From Larix kaempferi (taxonomy: Eukaryota; Streptophyta; Pinopsida; Pinales; Pinaceae), in contig BSBM01000151.1 of assembly GCA_027924585.1 (NCBI GenBank), positions 9,147,501-9,211,500 on the forward strand: DNA of 64,000 nucleotides. Direction: 5' to 3'. The notes under the pieces are model-generated. The model was given only the letters and a program-made list of their open reading frames with translations, had not been told where the DNA came from and ran no database searches. Both the position numbers and the translations under genes were made by a program. Below are positions 1 through 11,937 of this stretch, one piece after another. Within the stretch, counting starts at the first letter, position 1. Every line of letters starts with the position of its first letter.

Positions 1-632
1 AAAGCCGTTCCAAATCCATCCATTTCAGATCTATTCTGAAAGTCGTTCCAGATCCAGTTACCGTTTCAGATCCAGTTGTTTTCGATCCCTTCCGCGCCGT
101 TGTAGATCCCTTCTGCACCGCTGCTGTTGATCCATTTCTAAAAAAAATGGTATAAAATTCTGTTTTTCGGCCATATCTCCATTGTTTCAAATATGTTTTT
201 CCTGAAACTTCACTGACATCCCTGCAATCCCATTCTGCATATTTCATTCCTGAAGACCCTATCCCAAATTCCACTTCCCAAGACCAGAAATCCCACATTT
301 GTCTATTTTTAGGGTTTGCCATAACTCCTTCAATTTTCACCCAAACGCCTTCAAATTTTACCACTGTGTTCCTTTCCTAATTCTGCTTCTTTGTGCCTCT
401 CTACCAAATTTTCTCATTCTTTCACCCCGCTTCTGAAATCCCCATTTTTTGCTTCCCTGTCCATCAGAAAGTGTCCAAAACCTAGTCATACCCCAATTAC
501 CTATCCGAGTTTTTTCCAAATCCAAATCTTCCTTTACTAAATAAGCTTTTGTTTGTGTTTTTCTATCCATTTCCTATAAAAAAAAATTAAAAATTCTTGG
601 TTGCGGTTGTCACCCACGCAGGAGCAAACACA
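1..632 (+). other. Untranslated leader of element I
   Basis: There is no convincing reading frame. The first 130 bases repeat short words of the kind 'gatccatttc' and 'cgttccagatcc', and the rest is pyrimidine-rich. It lies directly upstream of the gag start at 633, so it is taken as leader downstream of an unseen 5' LTR. Confidence 0.5.
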
Positions 633-3116
633 ATGGAGGAAGCACTTGCAGCCATCCAAACCAAACTCCAAGATTTGGATGAAAAATTTCTCAGCCTCCA
701 TATTCAGCATTCAGCCATGAACAATAATCGATAGCTAGAATCTTTTGCAGCCACCGGGTTCTTTTCTTCCAACAATTTTCGTGGGCCGAAGCTTGATTTT
801 CCTCGCTTCAATGGTACTGATCTGACTGGATGGATATACCGAGCAGAACAATATTTCAGTTTGCATAATACTTTTGATGTCCAGAAAGTTCCACTTACAT
901 CCTTTCATTTGGAACAAGAAGCCCTTCAATGGTACCGTTGGTACATCAAAGCTCATCTCGAACCAAACTGGACAGATTTTTGCCAACTCCTTTTGCCACG
1001 ATTTGGTCCTAGTGCTTTTGATGACTTCACAGGAGCACTCACTAAACTTCACCAAATTGGCACAGTGAGAGAGTATCAGACATAATTTGAGAAATTGACC
1101 AATCACACAGAAGGATTGTCTGATGAATTCTACATGAGTTGTTTTATCAGTGGTCTCAAGGATGAAATCCGCTCAGAGGTCAAAATATTCTGTTCCAACA
1201 TAATGATGGAAGTCCTAGGGTTGGCTAAGTTGGCAGAGGACAAGATCGCAACTCAACAATGCTCCAAACCCACCTTTGTTCCCTTCAGAAACATGAGTTC
1301 CCAACGACCTCCCATCATGCCTGCTCCTCAACCAACTCCTATCAAGCATTTGTCTGAAACAGAGATGCAGGCACGTCGAGAAAAAGGGCTTTGTTATAAT
1401 TGTGATGAGAAATTCACTCGGGGACATAGATGTGTTCAACAAAAGCTCTATCTCTTGGATGTGGATTCTCCACCTGCCTCAGAACTTGATGAAGAAGCTC
1501 CAGATACAGTAGATGATCAGGTTGACATTCAACACCCGCCTGTTGACAACCCATCTCAGGATGACCCACCCGAGATCTCTCTCCATGTTGTAACCGGCGT
1601 CACCACCCCACAAACAATGCGAGTCAGGGGATACTTCAAGAAGCTCCCTCTTACCATACTCATTGATTCTGGTAGCACTCATAACTTCATTGACCCTCGG
1701 ATTGCCAAACAGGCTGATTGTTTTGTCCATCCTTGCTCCAACTTTGAAGTCATGGTTGCCCATGGGGGAACCTTACCTTTCCAGGGGAAGTGTCACAATG
1801 TACGTATCTCTATGGAAGATTATAACCTACGCTCTGACATGTTTTCCTTGTCCTTAGGCGGATGTGATGTGGTTTTAGGTGTTCAATGGTTATGCACACT
1901 TGGCCCCATCTTATAGGATTTTGCGGAACTTTGGATGCAGTTTTCAGTCAATGGGGCACAACACAAATTAATGGGCTTACAACCAGGGTCTCTCCGCATC
2001 ATCAGTTCACATTGCCTGGAAAAAATCCTTAAGAATAATTCACATGGTGTCATCGCTCAGCTCCATTCCATTCAGATGCACCCATCAACGGTCTCCACTA
2101 CTTCCTTGGATAGATATGCAGGTGTCTTTGCTGAACCAATGAGCTTGCCGCCTTCAAGAGACCTTTCCGATAAGAATTTAGTCGCATCTACCTCTCAGCA
2201 GGAACTGATGGTTATTTTGCATGCAGTATAGAAGTGGCAGCCATACCTATTAGGGAATTATTTCTGCATCAAGACTGATCTCCAGAGTCTAGAAAATTTT
2301 GTGGAACACTGGGTCTCCTACCCAACACACCTGAAATGGGTTATCCAACTCATGGGTTATCCCTATGCGATCACTTACAAGAAGGGTAAGGACAATATGG
2401 TGGAAGATGCTCCTTCTCGCACAATTGATGACCCAGTTTCTCTTACAGCTCTTTCTCTGCTTGTTCCAAATTGGTTGCAATATGTTCAACATGGCTATCT
2501 CTTCTATGAACTCCATGCTTCTTCATCAGCAGAGCACTCTGGGTTCTTCAAAATGTATGACCGGGAACAATGTAACTTCTTTTGGAAGGGACTGAAAATG
2601 ACAATTCAACAGATGGTGGCTGACTGTGATACTTTCCAGGTCAACAAGGGTGAAACGACACTCCTTTTGGGATTGTTCAAACCCTTGCCCATCCCTACAC
2701 AACTTTGGCCAACTATTTCTATGGATTTCCTAGCAGTGCTCTGGTGGTACAATACCACATCTCAAATGACACCATATGAAGCAGTCTATGGACAGACACC
2801 ACTAGTTCTTCTTCCATACACCCTTAGCAACTCTCCAGTTCAGGAAATTGACTCGGTTCTTCACAACCGTGATCAGATTCTTCTCATTCTGCAGGACAAT
2901 CTTCACATGGCCAAAATTCGCCTGAAACAACAAGCCGATCAACACCGTTCTGAGCGCATTTTCCACACAGCTGATAGGGTTCTTCTTCATGTACAACCTT
3001 CCAAGCAATCCTCCCTGACACTCCAAAGGCGTCAGTGGCCCGAAATGCAACCCGAGGATGTTACCGAGGAACCACTCCTTCAGATTCTACAACAATTTCT
3101 CCAACCAAATCTTTGA
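633..3116 (+). pseudogene. Gypsy gag-pol polyprotein remnant with RT and integrase core deleted
   Basis: The start at 633 (MEEALAAIQ) opens a frame kept to 3116 and interrupted only by stops at 732, 1083, 1914 and 2229. Gag capsid runs about 780-1200, with a CCHC knuckle at 1392-1435 (CYNCDEKFTRGHRC). Protease has LIDSGSTHNF near 1660. After FAEPMSLPPSRD (about 2125-2160) the frame jumps to the end of RNase H (QQELMVILHA, TDLQSLENF), so all of the RT is lost. Integrase keeps ISMDF, then jumps to NTTSQMTPYEAVYG at 2750, losing the DDE core. Both large deletions preserve frame. Known relatives have Gln or Trp at the four stop positions, which suggests C-to-T decay. Confidence 0.85.
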
Positions 3117-3132
3117 GGGCAAAGCTTTTTCT

Positions 3133-3145
3133 AAGGGAGAGGGGA
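3133..3145 (+). other. Polypurine tract of element I
   Basis: The purine run AAGGGAGAGGGGA lies directly before the TG of the 3' LTR. This is the position and composition expected for the plus-strand primer of reverse transcription. Confidence 0.8.
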
Positions 3146-3532
3146 TGTTAGGAACCCGTGTCAACCCTTCTCTTTACTATGTTAGTATATTGTTGTTGGA
3201 TGCATATGCTTTGTAAGTCGTCCCGTAGTATTTGTTGATCCATAGTTTATATTAGCCCATAGTATTGACCCATAGTATTGGACGCATATGCTTTGTAAGT
3301 CGTCCTGTAGTATTATATGTCCCATGGTTTTGATCCATAGTATTGGGCATAGACTTAGTATATAAGTGTGTGTTGAGGTCATTGAAGGCACCGTGAAGTT
3401 AATTGTATTGAGCTTGCTCAAAGGAGGTTGCCCCCTCGAAGTGGCCCGTGATCAATATAAAAGTGATTCTGAGTTTTATTATTTTTGATATCTCGTGTAT
3501 TTGCATTAATTAATTATTGCAGGTTCTTCACA
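3146..3532 (+). repeat. 3' LTR of element I
   Basis: It begins TGTTAGGAACCCG after the purine tract and ends TTCTTCACA. A near-identical 35 bp segment occurs twice, at 3198-3232 and 3280-3314, an internal duplication with 82 bp spacing. The end was chosen from the CA terminus only, because the partner LTR is not in the window; it could be off by some bases. Confidence 0.7.
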
Positions 3533-3750
3533 GTGACCTTCAATCAGTCCTTGACATTGTCCTTCAAATGAACTCTTAAACATACGTCAAGTCTTCCTTT
3601 GACTTGTCACAAAATTGCCCTTGAATAGTCCTTCAAATAAGGTCTTGAACATGCTTCAAATCTACCTCAAATTTGTCCTCCAAATCTGCAAACAACTTCT
3701 TTCAAGATGGTCTTCAAATCTGTATTAAACCTTCCTCAAACATGTCTTCG

Positions 3751-3976
3751 AAATATGCAATAAAACCTTCATGGAGAGGACTGAAACATATCTTCCAAAT
3801 CTGCAATGATAACCTTCATAAAGATGACTAAAACATGTCTTCCAAATCTGCAATAAAACCATCATAGAGAGGACCGAAACATATCTTCTAAATCTGCAAT
3901 ATAACCTTCATAAAGAGGACCAAAACATGTCTTCCAAATTTGCAATAGAACCTTTATGGAGAGAACCAAAACATAA
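3751..3976. repeat. Tandem array, five units of 46-47 bp
   Basis: Units start at 3751, 3797, 3844, 3890 and 3936, each beginning AAATCTGCAAT or a close variant and ending CTTCC. Alternate units resemble each other more than neighbours do (TATCTTCC versus TGTCTTCC near the end), hinting at a higher-order dimer. Looser relatives of the unit occur at 3540-3750. Confidence 0.8.
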
Positions 3977-5751
3977 TAATATTTTGAATCCACAATATAA
4001 CCTTCATAAAACAATCATCCATAGACTTCATTTGTTTGCTTCTTCCAACCCTTACGATCATCATCATTTTCATATCTTAGGCCATTCCAAGAGAGGAACC
4101 TTATATCATACCATAAGAACCCCAATCCATGCACAAAGATCTTCAAACATAAACCCTAGTCCATACCAAGAGTATCCCCAAGAGATAGACCATAATCATG
4201 CCAATAACCTTGCTAAGAGAAACCCTAATCCATGTGCATGATCTTCACTAAAAGAGAAACCCTACATATGCAAGATACATACCTTTGCCAAGATCACAAG
4301 ATAAACCCTTGTCCAACATTCGCCTTCATAAGAGAAACCCTAGTCATAAGATTAAACACCAAAAATTTCTTCACTTGATCCTCCTCATAAACTTCACATC
4401 ATTCTTCTTGTTCTCCTTGGAGTTGCGCATAAGAGATCACAAGCTTGATTGAATGAAATGAAATGATTCAACTCTTATTTATACAAGTCCAAGGTCACTT
4501 TTAGTTCACTTATTTATACTTGTCTTCTTGACCACTTCATGGCTTCATTAGGGCATTCCAAGTGGACATATCTTCATTGCTTTAGTGGCTTCTTCAATTT
4601 GCTTTAGATCCTTACTTTAGGGCTTCATGTCTTCGGGGCTTTGGGCTTCTTCAAGTTTCACTTCGTTATGATCATGTGGACACCTTAGATCTTTGCTTTA
4701 GGGCTTTATGTTTTCATGGATGGGATTTGGGTATTTTTCAAGTTTCACTTCATTATTGTTAGGTGGACACATCATCATCACTTTAGGGCTCCTACACACT
4801 TCTCATCATCATGGTCTTTAGGGGCTTCTTTAATGACTCCACATCATCGTCACTTTAGGGGCTTCTTTACTCTTCACTTCACGTGGACAGATCATCATCA
4901 CTTTAAGGGCTTCTTTATTGGCTTCTTCAAGACATTTAGATGGACATATCATTATTTCCTTAGGGGCTTCTTCAATGGCTTTAAGGGATTGCTCGATTTG
5001 TGTACAAATGAAAGTGGGCATGTGGAAACAACCACATGTTATCTCATCCTGTGAGGATCATGCTTAACAGCTACGCCATAAAGGGACCACTTTGGAGTTA
5101 TATACACTTATGTCAAGGCTCCTTCATTGCTCTTCAAGGCTTCAAACAATATTCCTTTATCATTTCCACATTATCATTACCATTGCCACAACATCATAGT
5201 CATTGTCACATTGACATCAATGATAACATCACTCAACCATCTTATAAGCTCATGACATAGATCTCTTGACCTTGTTGTGATCTCTTATGATGTTTACTTC
5301 CTTCCATACCCTATTATACCCGCCTTTGTGCAACTACCAAGACCTCTCCATTTGGTGTCCCCACACGAGCAGTGAAACTTTTGTTCCCTCTTTCTTTCTA
5401 TCATCAATCATTTTCCCATTGGGCTAAGTTTTAATGGGATTTTAAGGTGTCCCCTATCAAAGTCCAACAAAATTTCAATGGAAGTTTTGTTATCAATCAT
5501 ACATGTGGATCAATGGTCGATAATTATCCCTCTACCCCCTTTGTGCTTCCATCAACCTCCATAAATAATACTCTAATTATCAATGACATGCCATATGGAT
5601 TGACATTTTTAGTTAAAATTATGTACTTATTGTGAAAAGATGGGATTGATTAGTTAACCTAGAATCAATGCAGAAACATGTGACCCGGGATTGGTGCATG
5701 GAGGCTGAAGGAAGCAAAAATGATATGAGAGAAAATAGTCATGACAACAAT
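3977..5751. other. No gene; repeat-rich unassigned DNA
   Basis: The longest frames are only about 110 codons and look like chance. Between about 4550 and 5000 the phrases 'ctttagggcttctt' and 'gtggacatatcatcatcac' recur at irregular spacing, forming a degenerate array. A minus-strand TATA-like TATAAAT lies near 4478. This may be an old LTR or leader of a minus-strand element, but I could not find its termini. Confidence 0.5.
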
Positions 5752-6356
5752 TGTTAAATTAATGTAACTTCAAAGAATATTCTACTTGTACTTTATTATT
5801 GTAACTCAGTCGGGGATGTTTTACCTCTGTCGGGGATGTCATTATTATATTTGTTAATGTAAAGGTCATGAGGCTAAACCTCCATTGTAAGTCGGGTCGT
5901 TATCACCCAAGTGAATGTAATATAAGTGATAATTGAGTCTCCCTAGAGAAGTAGGCCCAGTTAGGGTTATTGAGCTCGACCTAGTTGAGTTCAAGGTCAA
6001 GTGAAAAGTAAAGTATAAATAGAGGGAGAGCTCCCTCATTTATTCACTCACTCACTTGTGCAATTCGCATTAGAGGAGAAAGAGAGAGATCTGCGAAGGA
6101 GGATTGGCTTGAGTCCAGAGTTTGGTATTTTTGTCTCTCTTATTTGTGAGACATATTTTTGAGGCATTGTACTTGATCATCTATATTGAGGAAGTTCTTC
6201 CTGGGTTTTCTTCCCCTTGAGGGTTTCCCAGGATAAATTGTTTTGTGCTTTGTGATTGTGCATCTTTCATAGATCCTTATTATGTTGCTATTGTGAATGA
6301 TGTATTGAATGCTAATAAATTTGCAATCTAGTCTATGGTAGCATATAATCTTAACA
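5752..6356 (+). repeat. 5' LTR of element A (605 bp)
   Basis: It begins TGTTAAATTAATGTAAC and ends AATCTTAACA, directly before the primer site. It aligns by eye along its length with 11938-12525. Promoter elements are at 6014-6037. Confidence 0.92.
6014..6037 (+). promoter_or_regulatory. TATA box and adjoining hairpin in LTR of element A
   Basis: TATAAAT (6014-6020) is followed at once by GAGGGAG-AG-CTCCCTC (6022-6037), a perfect 7 bp stem with a 2 nt loop. Transcription normally starts about 25-30 bp after TATA, so the hairpin sits at or just before the RNA 5' end. The 3' LTR copy has the TATA but only a weak remnant of the stem. Confidence 0.65.
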
Positions 6357-6368
6357 TGGTATCAGAGC
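6357..6368 (+). other. Primer binding site (initiator tRNA-Met), element A
   Basis: TGGTATCAGAGC directly abuts the 5' LTR and is complementary to the 3' end of plant initiator tRNA-Met, the usual primer for Ty1/copia elements. Confidence 0.95.
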
Positions 6369-6772
6369 TAGCCTGAAAAGAGCAACTTTCACAAGGTAAA
6401 ACTCTTTTTCTCTCTCTCTGGAAGTGAAAATTTAGGGCTTCTCACAAATTTGGAATTTTGGAGTACAATTGGCATAGGAAGGTGCGCCTCTCCAAGATCA
6501 AAATTTTGGTACCAAGATCGAAATTTTTGAGTGGGTAAAACCTACGGAAAGTCAAACCCTAGTTTGACTTTGGACTAGAAACTATAGAAACTAGAAAAAG
6601 CCAGAAACTACAGTTCAGAATTTCGCAAGTCAATTTTGAAGGGTGAAATTTTGGAATCTTTAGAAACCAAGTGTACCAGCATACTCACCTCAGTCAAGCG
6701 CATCTTTTGGTGAGTTCAATTTTTGATTTTGAGAAACTTAATTTTTTGTTATTCTCTGCTCCTTGGGTTGAG

Positions 6773-7710
6773 ATGGCACCAAGCACCAAGCTTGATGACA
6801 AGTTGGAAGGCATAGAGAACTTTTGTGCTTGGAAGTTTAGGATTGGACTCATTCTGGAAGAGAATGATTTTACCAAGTTGGTTAAAGAAGTTGTGCCTGA
6901 ACCCAAAGAAACTGAAGCTAGGGAGAAGCAGAAGAAGGATATGATTAGGGTTATGAGGATCATAGCAGACTCCATAAAAGATCACTTGATTCTTGAAGTG
7001 TCCTCCAAGAAGACTCCAAAGGAGATGTTTGATGCCCTAACAAGAATGTATGGAGGAAGAAACATAAATCAGAAGATGAATTTGAGAGCTCAACTCAAAA
7101 GCACAAAGATGAGCCAAGGAGAATATATCCTGGAATACTTTACAAGGGTTTCCCAATTCAAGGAACAACTAGAAGCTATTGGAGACACCCTTGATGAAGA
7201 TGAGTTGGTGATGACTGCTCTCAATGGTCTTACTAGACCTTGGGACTCCTTTATCCAGACAATGTGTGCAAGAAAATAAAGTCTACTATTCGAAGTTGTA
7301 TGGGAAGAATGTGTCCTAGAAGAGGCTAGAGTGGAAAATCGAGAAGCATTACTCAAAGATGATGATCAAGATCTAGCCACCCATGCTAAGGGAGGAAAAG
7401 GAAAACCTCATTTCAAGGAGTTCCATCCTCCAAAGAAGTTTCAAAAGTATAAGAAGGGAAACTACAAGTGAAAAGACTACTCTTATTATCAATGTTTTCG
7501 TTGTGATAAGATGTCACATATTGCCAAAGATTGTCCAGAAAGAAAATATAGAAAAGAAGAAAACACGAAGAAGAGCAATAAAAGACATCATGCTCATTTT
7601 TTCGAAGATGAAGAAGGAGACGAAGAAGAAGGACCTCCCAGGAAGTTACTAAAGGAAGAAGTCGAAGATTATGTTTTCTAATAGTGGTGCTTCAAAGCAC
7701 TCTCTCAAGC
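6773..7710 (+). pseudogene. Copia gag with protease stub, element A
   Basis: The start at 6773 (MAPSTKLDD) gives a capsid frame to 7279, containing the conserved LEGIENFCAWKFRIGLI and ALNGLTRPWDSFIQ segments. The stop at 7277 and a later stop near 7470 interrupt it. A CCHC knuckle follows, CFRCDKMSHIAKDC (about 7495-7536), then an acidic linker. Protease is reduced to SGASKH around 7683-7700, after which homology ends. In B and E the protease continues for about 120 codons more. A shorter upstream Met at 6671 is less likely because conservation begins at 6773. Confidence 0.85.
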
Positions 7711-7789
7711 TTGATTTAGAAACTCTGATGATGGAGTAGAGTTCACCATCAAACATTCCAGTAATCTCGGCAAGAAGACTAGGATCAAA

Positions 7790-8195
7790 AGAGATCCTAC
7801 CAAACAAATAAATATAAGCATTTGAATTGTCTTTTTTGTTTAAATGATAGTATCTAGTTGTATACACATTTATTTAGGATGTGTGTTAGAATGTTTTCAG
7901 TGATATGCATGTGATGGGTAAGTAGCCTATGGTGCTATACAACATTCCATTGCTACTTATCTAGAGTGAAACCTCTTTGCTGACATATTGGGAGTAGTGC
8001 ACCCTCTTAATAATGTCATGGTAGAGATGGAAGGCATCTAGAAAGTTACCATATGAATGTGGGACATGGATGAATGTTGTAGCATTGGCTAAGATAGTGT
8101 GACTTATGTTTTTATGCATATATTTGGAAACTATGAAATGTTTCTAACCATGCTATTGAACTTGAATTGTAGGAAATATCGTACAATGATCACTT
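7790..8195 (+). other. Conserved non-coding block between protease and integrase/RT, element A copy
   Basis: The stretch from 'aagcatttgaattgtc' to 'aattgtaggaaatatcgta' aligns by eye with non-coding stretches at the same place in B (62760-63215), D (minus, 49790-50245) and E (minus, 55235-55695). The best matched core is 'catgtgatgggtaagt' through 'aaggcatctagaaagtta'. No frame is conserved. It ends in a pyrimidine-rich TTGTAG-G, like a 3' splice site, but no matching canonical donor is fixed in all copies. Confidence 0.7.
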
Positions 8196-8439
8196 ACAAA
8201 TGAAGAATGATGAGACTTGTTCCATAGAATAAGTGACAATGGTTCAACTATAACTTATGAAATCAAGTAGAGGAAGTCAACTATGATGAGATGTTGCTCT
8301 AGTAGCTAGACTCATGGTGTGATCAAGATATCGAGCAACCTCCAGGACTCAGAGAACCACATGTGTGCATTTTGAAGAAGACCTTCTGCGGAATAGAATG
8401 ATCACCTAGAGTAATGAGACACCAACCATTGCTACAAGG

Positions 8440-10488
8440 TTGAAGATGCAAAACTCATAGATAGGTGCAAGAGAGAACTTGCAACAGAGTTTGAGATATT
8501 TGGTTGTCCAGTGTTTGTTCATATTCCAAAAGAGAAAATGATAAAATCGGATCTTTCTGGAAAGAAATGAATCTTTGTTGGATACTATGAGGTCTCCAAG
8601 GCCTTCAGGATCTATATACCAGGCTATCATCATATGGAGATTAGTAGAGATGTGACATTTGATGAAGTTGCAGCTCTTAAGAAATAAAAAAAGTGCCAGC
8701 ATGAAGAAGTATATGAAGAAGATGTAACTCCTAGAGTTGCGTAGGTTGCACCCTCTTCCGATGATGAGACTCCAGAAGATCATGATATGTTGGAGCCCCA
8801 AGAACCTCCATCCATGCTTATCTCTCGCAAGAGAAAACGAGCTTGGGCTCGAGAAATAATTCAAGATGTAGAGAGGTATGGAGCTCCAGAAGGCTCTACA
8901 AGAGAAAGCAAGAGGCCAAAGCCATTTTCCAGTTATGTGGATTTGATGTGTGATCTTGTAGACAAAGAACCTACTTGCTTCAAAGAGGCCATTCAAAAGA
9001 AGGAATGGGTAGAAGCTATGACGGAAGAGTACCAGTCAATAATGAAGAATGATGTGTGGGACATAGTTCCCAAACTAGAAGGTAAAAGTGTGGTATCTTC
9101 CAAATGGATATACAAGATAAAACATGATGCAAATGGAAGTATTGAGAAATACAAAGCTAGGTTTGTGGCTCGAGGATTCTCTCAAAAGGAAGGAATCAAT
9201 TATGAGAAAACATTTGCTCCTATAGCAAGGTACACTTCAATTAGAACCATTGTGGTACTTGCAACCATGATGAAGTGGAAGTTACACTAGATGGATGTGA
9301 AAACAACTTTCCTGAATGGTGTTATTGAGGAGGAAGTGTACATAGAACAACTACAAGGTTTTGAAGTTGAAAACAAAGAGACGCATGTCTACAAATTGAA
9401 GAAGGCTTTGTATGGGTTGAAGGAAGCTCCAAGAGCTTGGTATGGAAGAATTGATAGTTTTCTGACGAGCTTGGACTTTACTAAGAGTAAAGCTGATCCT
9501 AACCTTTACTTCAAGGTTATGGATGATGAACCGGTCGTATTATTGCTATATGTGGATGACTTGTTCTTGACAGGTAATGAGAAGAGAATCTTAGAGTGCA
9601 AAGAGAAGCTCGCTACAGAATTCGAGATGAAAGACCTTACCTTAATATATTATTTTCTAGGTCTCGAGGTATGGCAGAGCCCAGAGGGAATCTTCCTTAA
9701 TCAAGGGAAGTATGCAGTAGAAATCTTGAAAAGATTTGATATGTTGGAGTGCAAAGCCATGGCTACACCCATGGATACCAACTTGAAGTTATTATCTGAT
9801 ACTTCGACAGAATTAGTGGATGTGACTATACAGGAAGATTATTGGGTCGTTGATGTATCTGACGAATACGATGCCAGATATATGCTTTGTTGTTAACACC
9901 TTGAGTCAGTATGTGGTTAAGCCCAAGCATGTTCACATTGTAGCTGCAAAGCATGTGATGAGGTACCTAAAAGGTACAATAGATTATGGTCTCAATTATA
10001 CTCGAGATCACGAGTTCAGACTGTTTGGATATACAAATTTAGATTGGGTAGGAAGTGTCTCGGACATGAAGAGCACTTCAGGCGGTTGTTACAGGCGGCT
10101 AAGCAGGAAGCAATCCAATGTGGCTTTCAGCACTGCAGAGGTAGAGTATATTGTAGCCTGTTCTACGAGTTGTGAAGCTATATGACTTCAGAAGTTGTTA
10201 TCATGTCTGTTTGATTTGGAGTTGGACACCACAGTGATTCTATGTGATAACCAAAGTTGTATAAAGATGACAGAGAACCCAGTGTTCCATGATAAGTCAA
10301 AACACATAGAAAGACAGTATTTCTACATCCGTGATATGGTGCAGAAGGGAGCTATAAAGCTCCAGTACGTGACCACAGATGAGAAGGTTGTAGATGTGTT
10401 GACTAAGCCTCTGTCTTGAGTGAAGTTTGAGCACTTCTGTGACAAGCTTGGTATAGTCCGAAAGGACTTCCCTCAAAAAATGGAGTAG
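8440..10488 (+). pseudogene. Copia integrase C-terminus, reverse transcriptase and RNase H, element A
   Basis: Only the end of integrase is present (FEIFGCPVFVHIP, KKXIFVGYYE; about 8490-8640). RT begins near 8980 (KEAIQKKEWVEAM) and shows KWIYKIKHDANGSIEKYKARFVARGF, then TFLNGV. The catalytic LLYVDDLFLTG is at about 9540-9575, with YFLGLEVWQS following. RNase H carries NTLSQ, DWVGS and the DNQSCIK segment near 10240-10260. Stops at 9288 and 10183 and a frameshift near 9825 break it; the last codons end at 10486-10488. The integrase zinc-binding and DDE parts are absent. Confidence 0.9.
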
Positions 10489-10842
10489 TGCTGATGATAT
10501 TGTGGTGCAGTGTGATTGATCATCCCTAGACAGAGATAGTCTTAAATGTTGATTTTGAGTTGTGTTGGGATCGATTGTCCCGAGACATAGATGTCTTAAA
10601 TAATTGTGTTGGTATCAATTGTCCTGTTATCACATTTAGAGTAGCCAGGGCTACCATATCTTCAGATCAGATTTCAGTCCTTTTTTTAGCCAGTGATGAG
10701 CATTAATTCCACGATCACTTATATCAGTGTTAGGATATCCTAACACTCATAGCAGTGAATGGCATGCAAAGTACAAAAGTGAATGATGAGATATCCTAAC
10801 ACTTGGTGTGGTTCGAAAGGACCTTTCTCGAAAGGGGGAGCA

Positions 10843-11012
10843 GTGATGATGTTGTTGTGGGATTGTATCATCCCTGGACACATGGCCTAAAGGGATCCAT
10901 AGACTCTTGTCTCCAAGAATGTGATGATGATGATGCTGCAGTGGGATTGTATCATCCCTGCACACATGGCCTAAAAGGATCTGTAGACTCTTGTCTCCGA
11001 GAATGTGATGAT
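10843..11012 (+). repeat. Two-unit tandem repeat of about 80 bp, 3' region of element A
   Basis: Units starting at 10843, 10921 and (partial) 11005 share GTGATGATG, then a 'gggattgtatcatccctg' phrase, then 'ggcctaaa' and 'gactcttgtctcc'. It lies between RNase H and the 3' LTR and feeds directly into the 59 bp array. Confidence 0.8.
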
Positions 11013-11019
11013 GATGTTG

Positions 11020-11475
11020 TTGTAAATCCTATATTTAATCTAGGTCACATCCAATATGAAAAAGGACTGACACTGTGGTTGTAAATCGTAGTATGAAAAA
11101 GGACTGACATTGTGGTTGTAAATCCTAGATTTGATCTAGGTCACATCCAATATGAAAAAGGGCTGGCATTGTGGTTGTAAATCCTAGATTTGATCTAGGT
11201 CACATCCAGTATGAAAAAGGACTGGCACTGTGGTTGTAAATCCTAGATTTGATCTAGGTCACATACAGTATGAAAAAGGACTGGCACTGTGGTTGTAAAC
11301 CCTATATTTGATCTAGGTCACATCTAGTATGAAAAAGGACTGGCACTGTGGTTGTAAACCCTAGATTTGATCTAGGTCACATCCAATATGGAAAATGACT
11401 GGCATTGCGATGGAAAATCCTAGATTTGATCTAGGTCACATCCAGTATGAAAAAGGACTGACACTATGGTTGGAT
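11020..11475 (+). repeat. 59 bp minisatellite, 3' region of element A
   Basis: The word GGTCACAT recurs at 11139, 11198, 11257, 11316, 11375 and 11434, an exact 59 bp period, with earlier degenerate units from about 11020. Each unit contains TATGAAAAAGGACTG and CCTAGATTTGATCTA; the latter includes the palindrome TAGATTTGATCTA. One unit-like copy is present in reverse at about 46896 (D) and 52462 (E), so the sequence is ancestral to the family while its amplification is specific to A. Confidence 0.9.
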
Positions 11476-11937
11476 TGTATCATCCTTGGACTTCAGTCCA
11501 GAACCGATCCGGTGAATTCTGTCCTTGAGAATGTGGTGGGATTGCATCATCCTTGGACTTATGTACTAAAGTGAAAGGGATTGATTATCCCGTAATTGGA
11601 TCATGTGTGTTGCAGGTCATGTTGTTGCTGATCGAAAGATCAAGATGATGTTGCTGATCGAGAGATCAAGTGTTGTTGTAGACGATCGATTGATCGAGTG
11701 CTGCAGAAGATGAATACCAAATATGAAGACTCAGTGTTGTAGAAGATGATGATCCAGTACTAAAGATGCTGAAGATATTGAATATGTTCTAGGAACTGTT
11801 CCAGTTGCTGATGCTATTGAAGAAAATTCAATGATTTATAGATGTATCACCTTGATGTTGTTGATGATGCTCTCTCTCCTTGCTCCTACAATTGATGTTG
11901 CTGTTGTCAGTAGAATACCCTTCTCGTTAAGGGGGAG
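11476..11937 (+). other. 3' spacer and polypurine tract of element A
   Basis: About 450 bases without a gene, rich in 'gatgatgttgctgatcg' repeats. It ends in the purine run AAGGGGGAG (11929-11937) directly before the 3' LTR, the plus-strand primer site. Confidence 0.75.

Larger units (their letters stand above)
1..3532 (+). mobile_element. Element I: degenerate Ty3/gypsy LTR retrotransposon, 5' truncated by window
   Basis: A gag-protease-RNase H-integrase order in one reading frame (633-3116) is followed by a purine tract (3133-3145) and a TG...CA-bounded 3' LTR (3146-3532). The 5' LTR and primer site are not in the window; the first 632 bases are probably leader. Order and motifs place it in Ty3/gypsy; the lineage was not determined. 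It cannot be autonomous because reverse transcriptase and most of the integrase core are missing. Confidence 0.85.

Noticed and set aside
8406-8996. Minus-strand hydrophobic protein of 196 residues
   Set aside because: It is antisense to the integrase-RT region of element A, where the plus strand has clear copia motifs.
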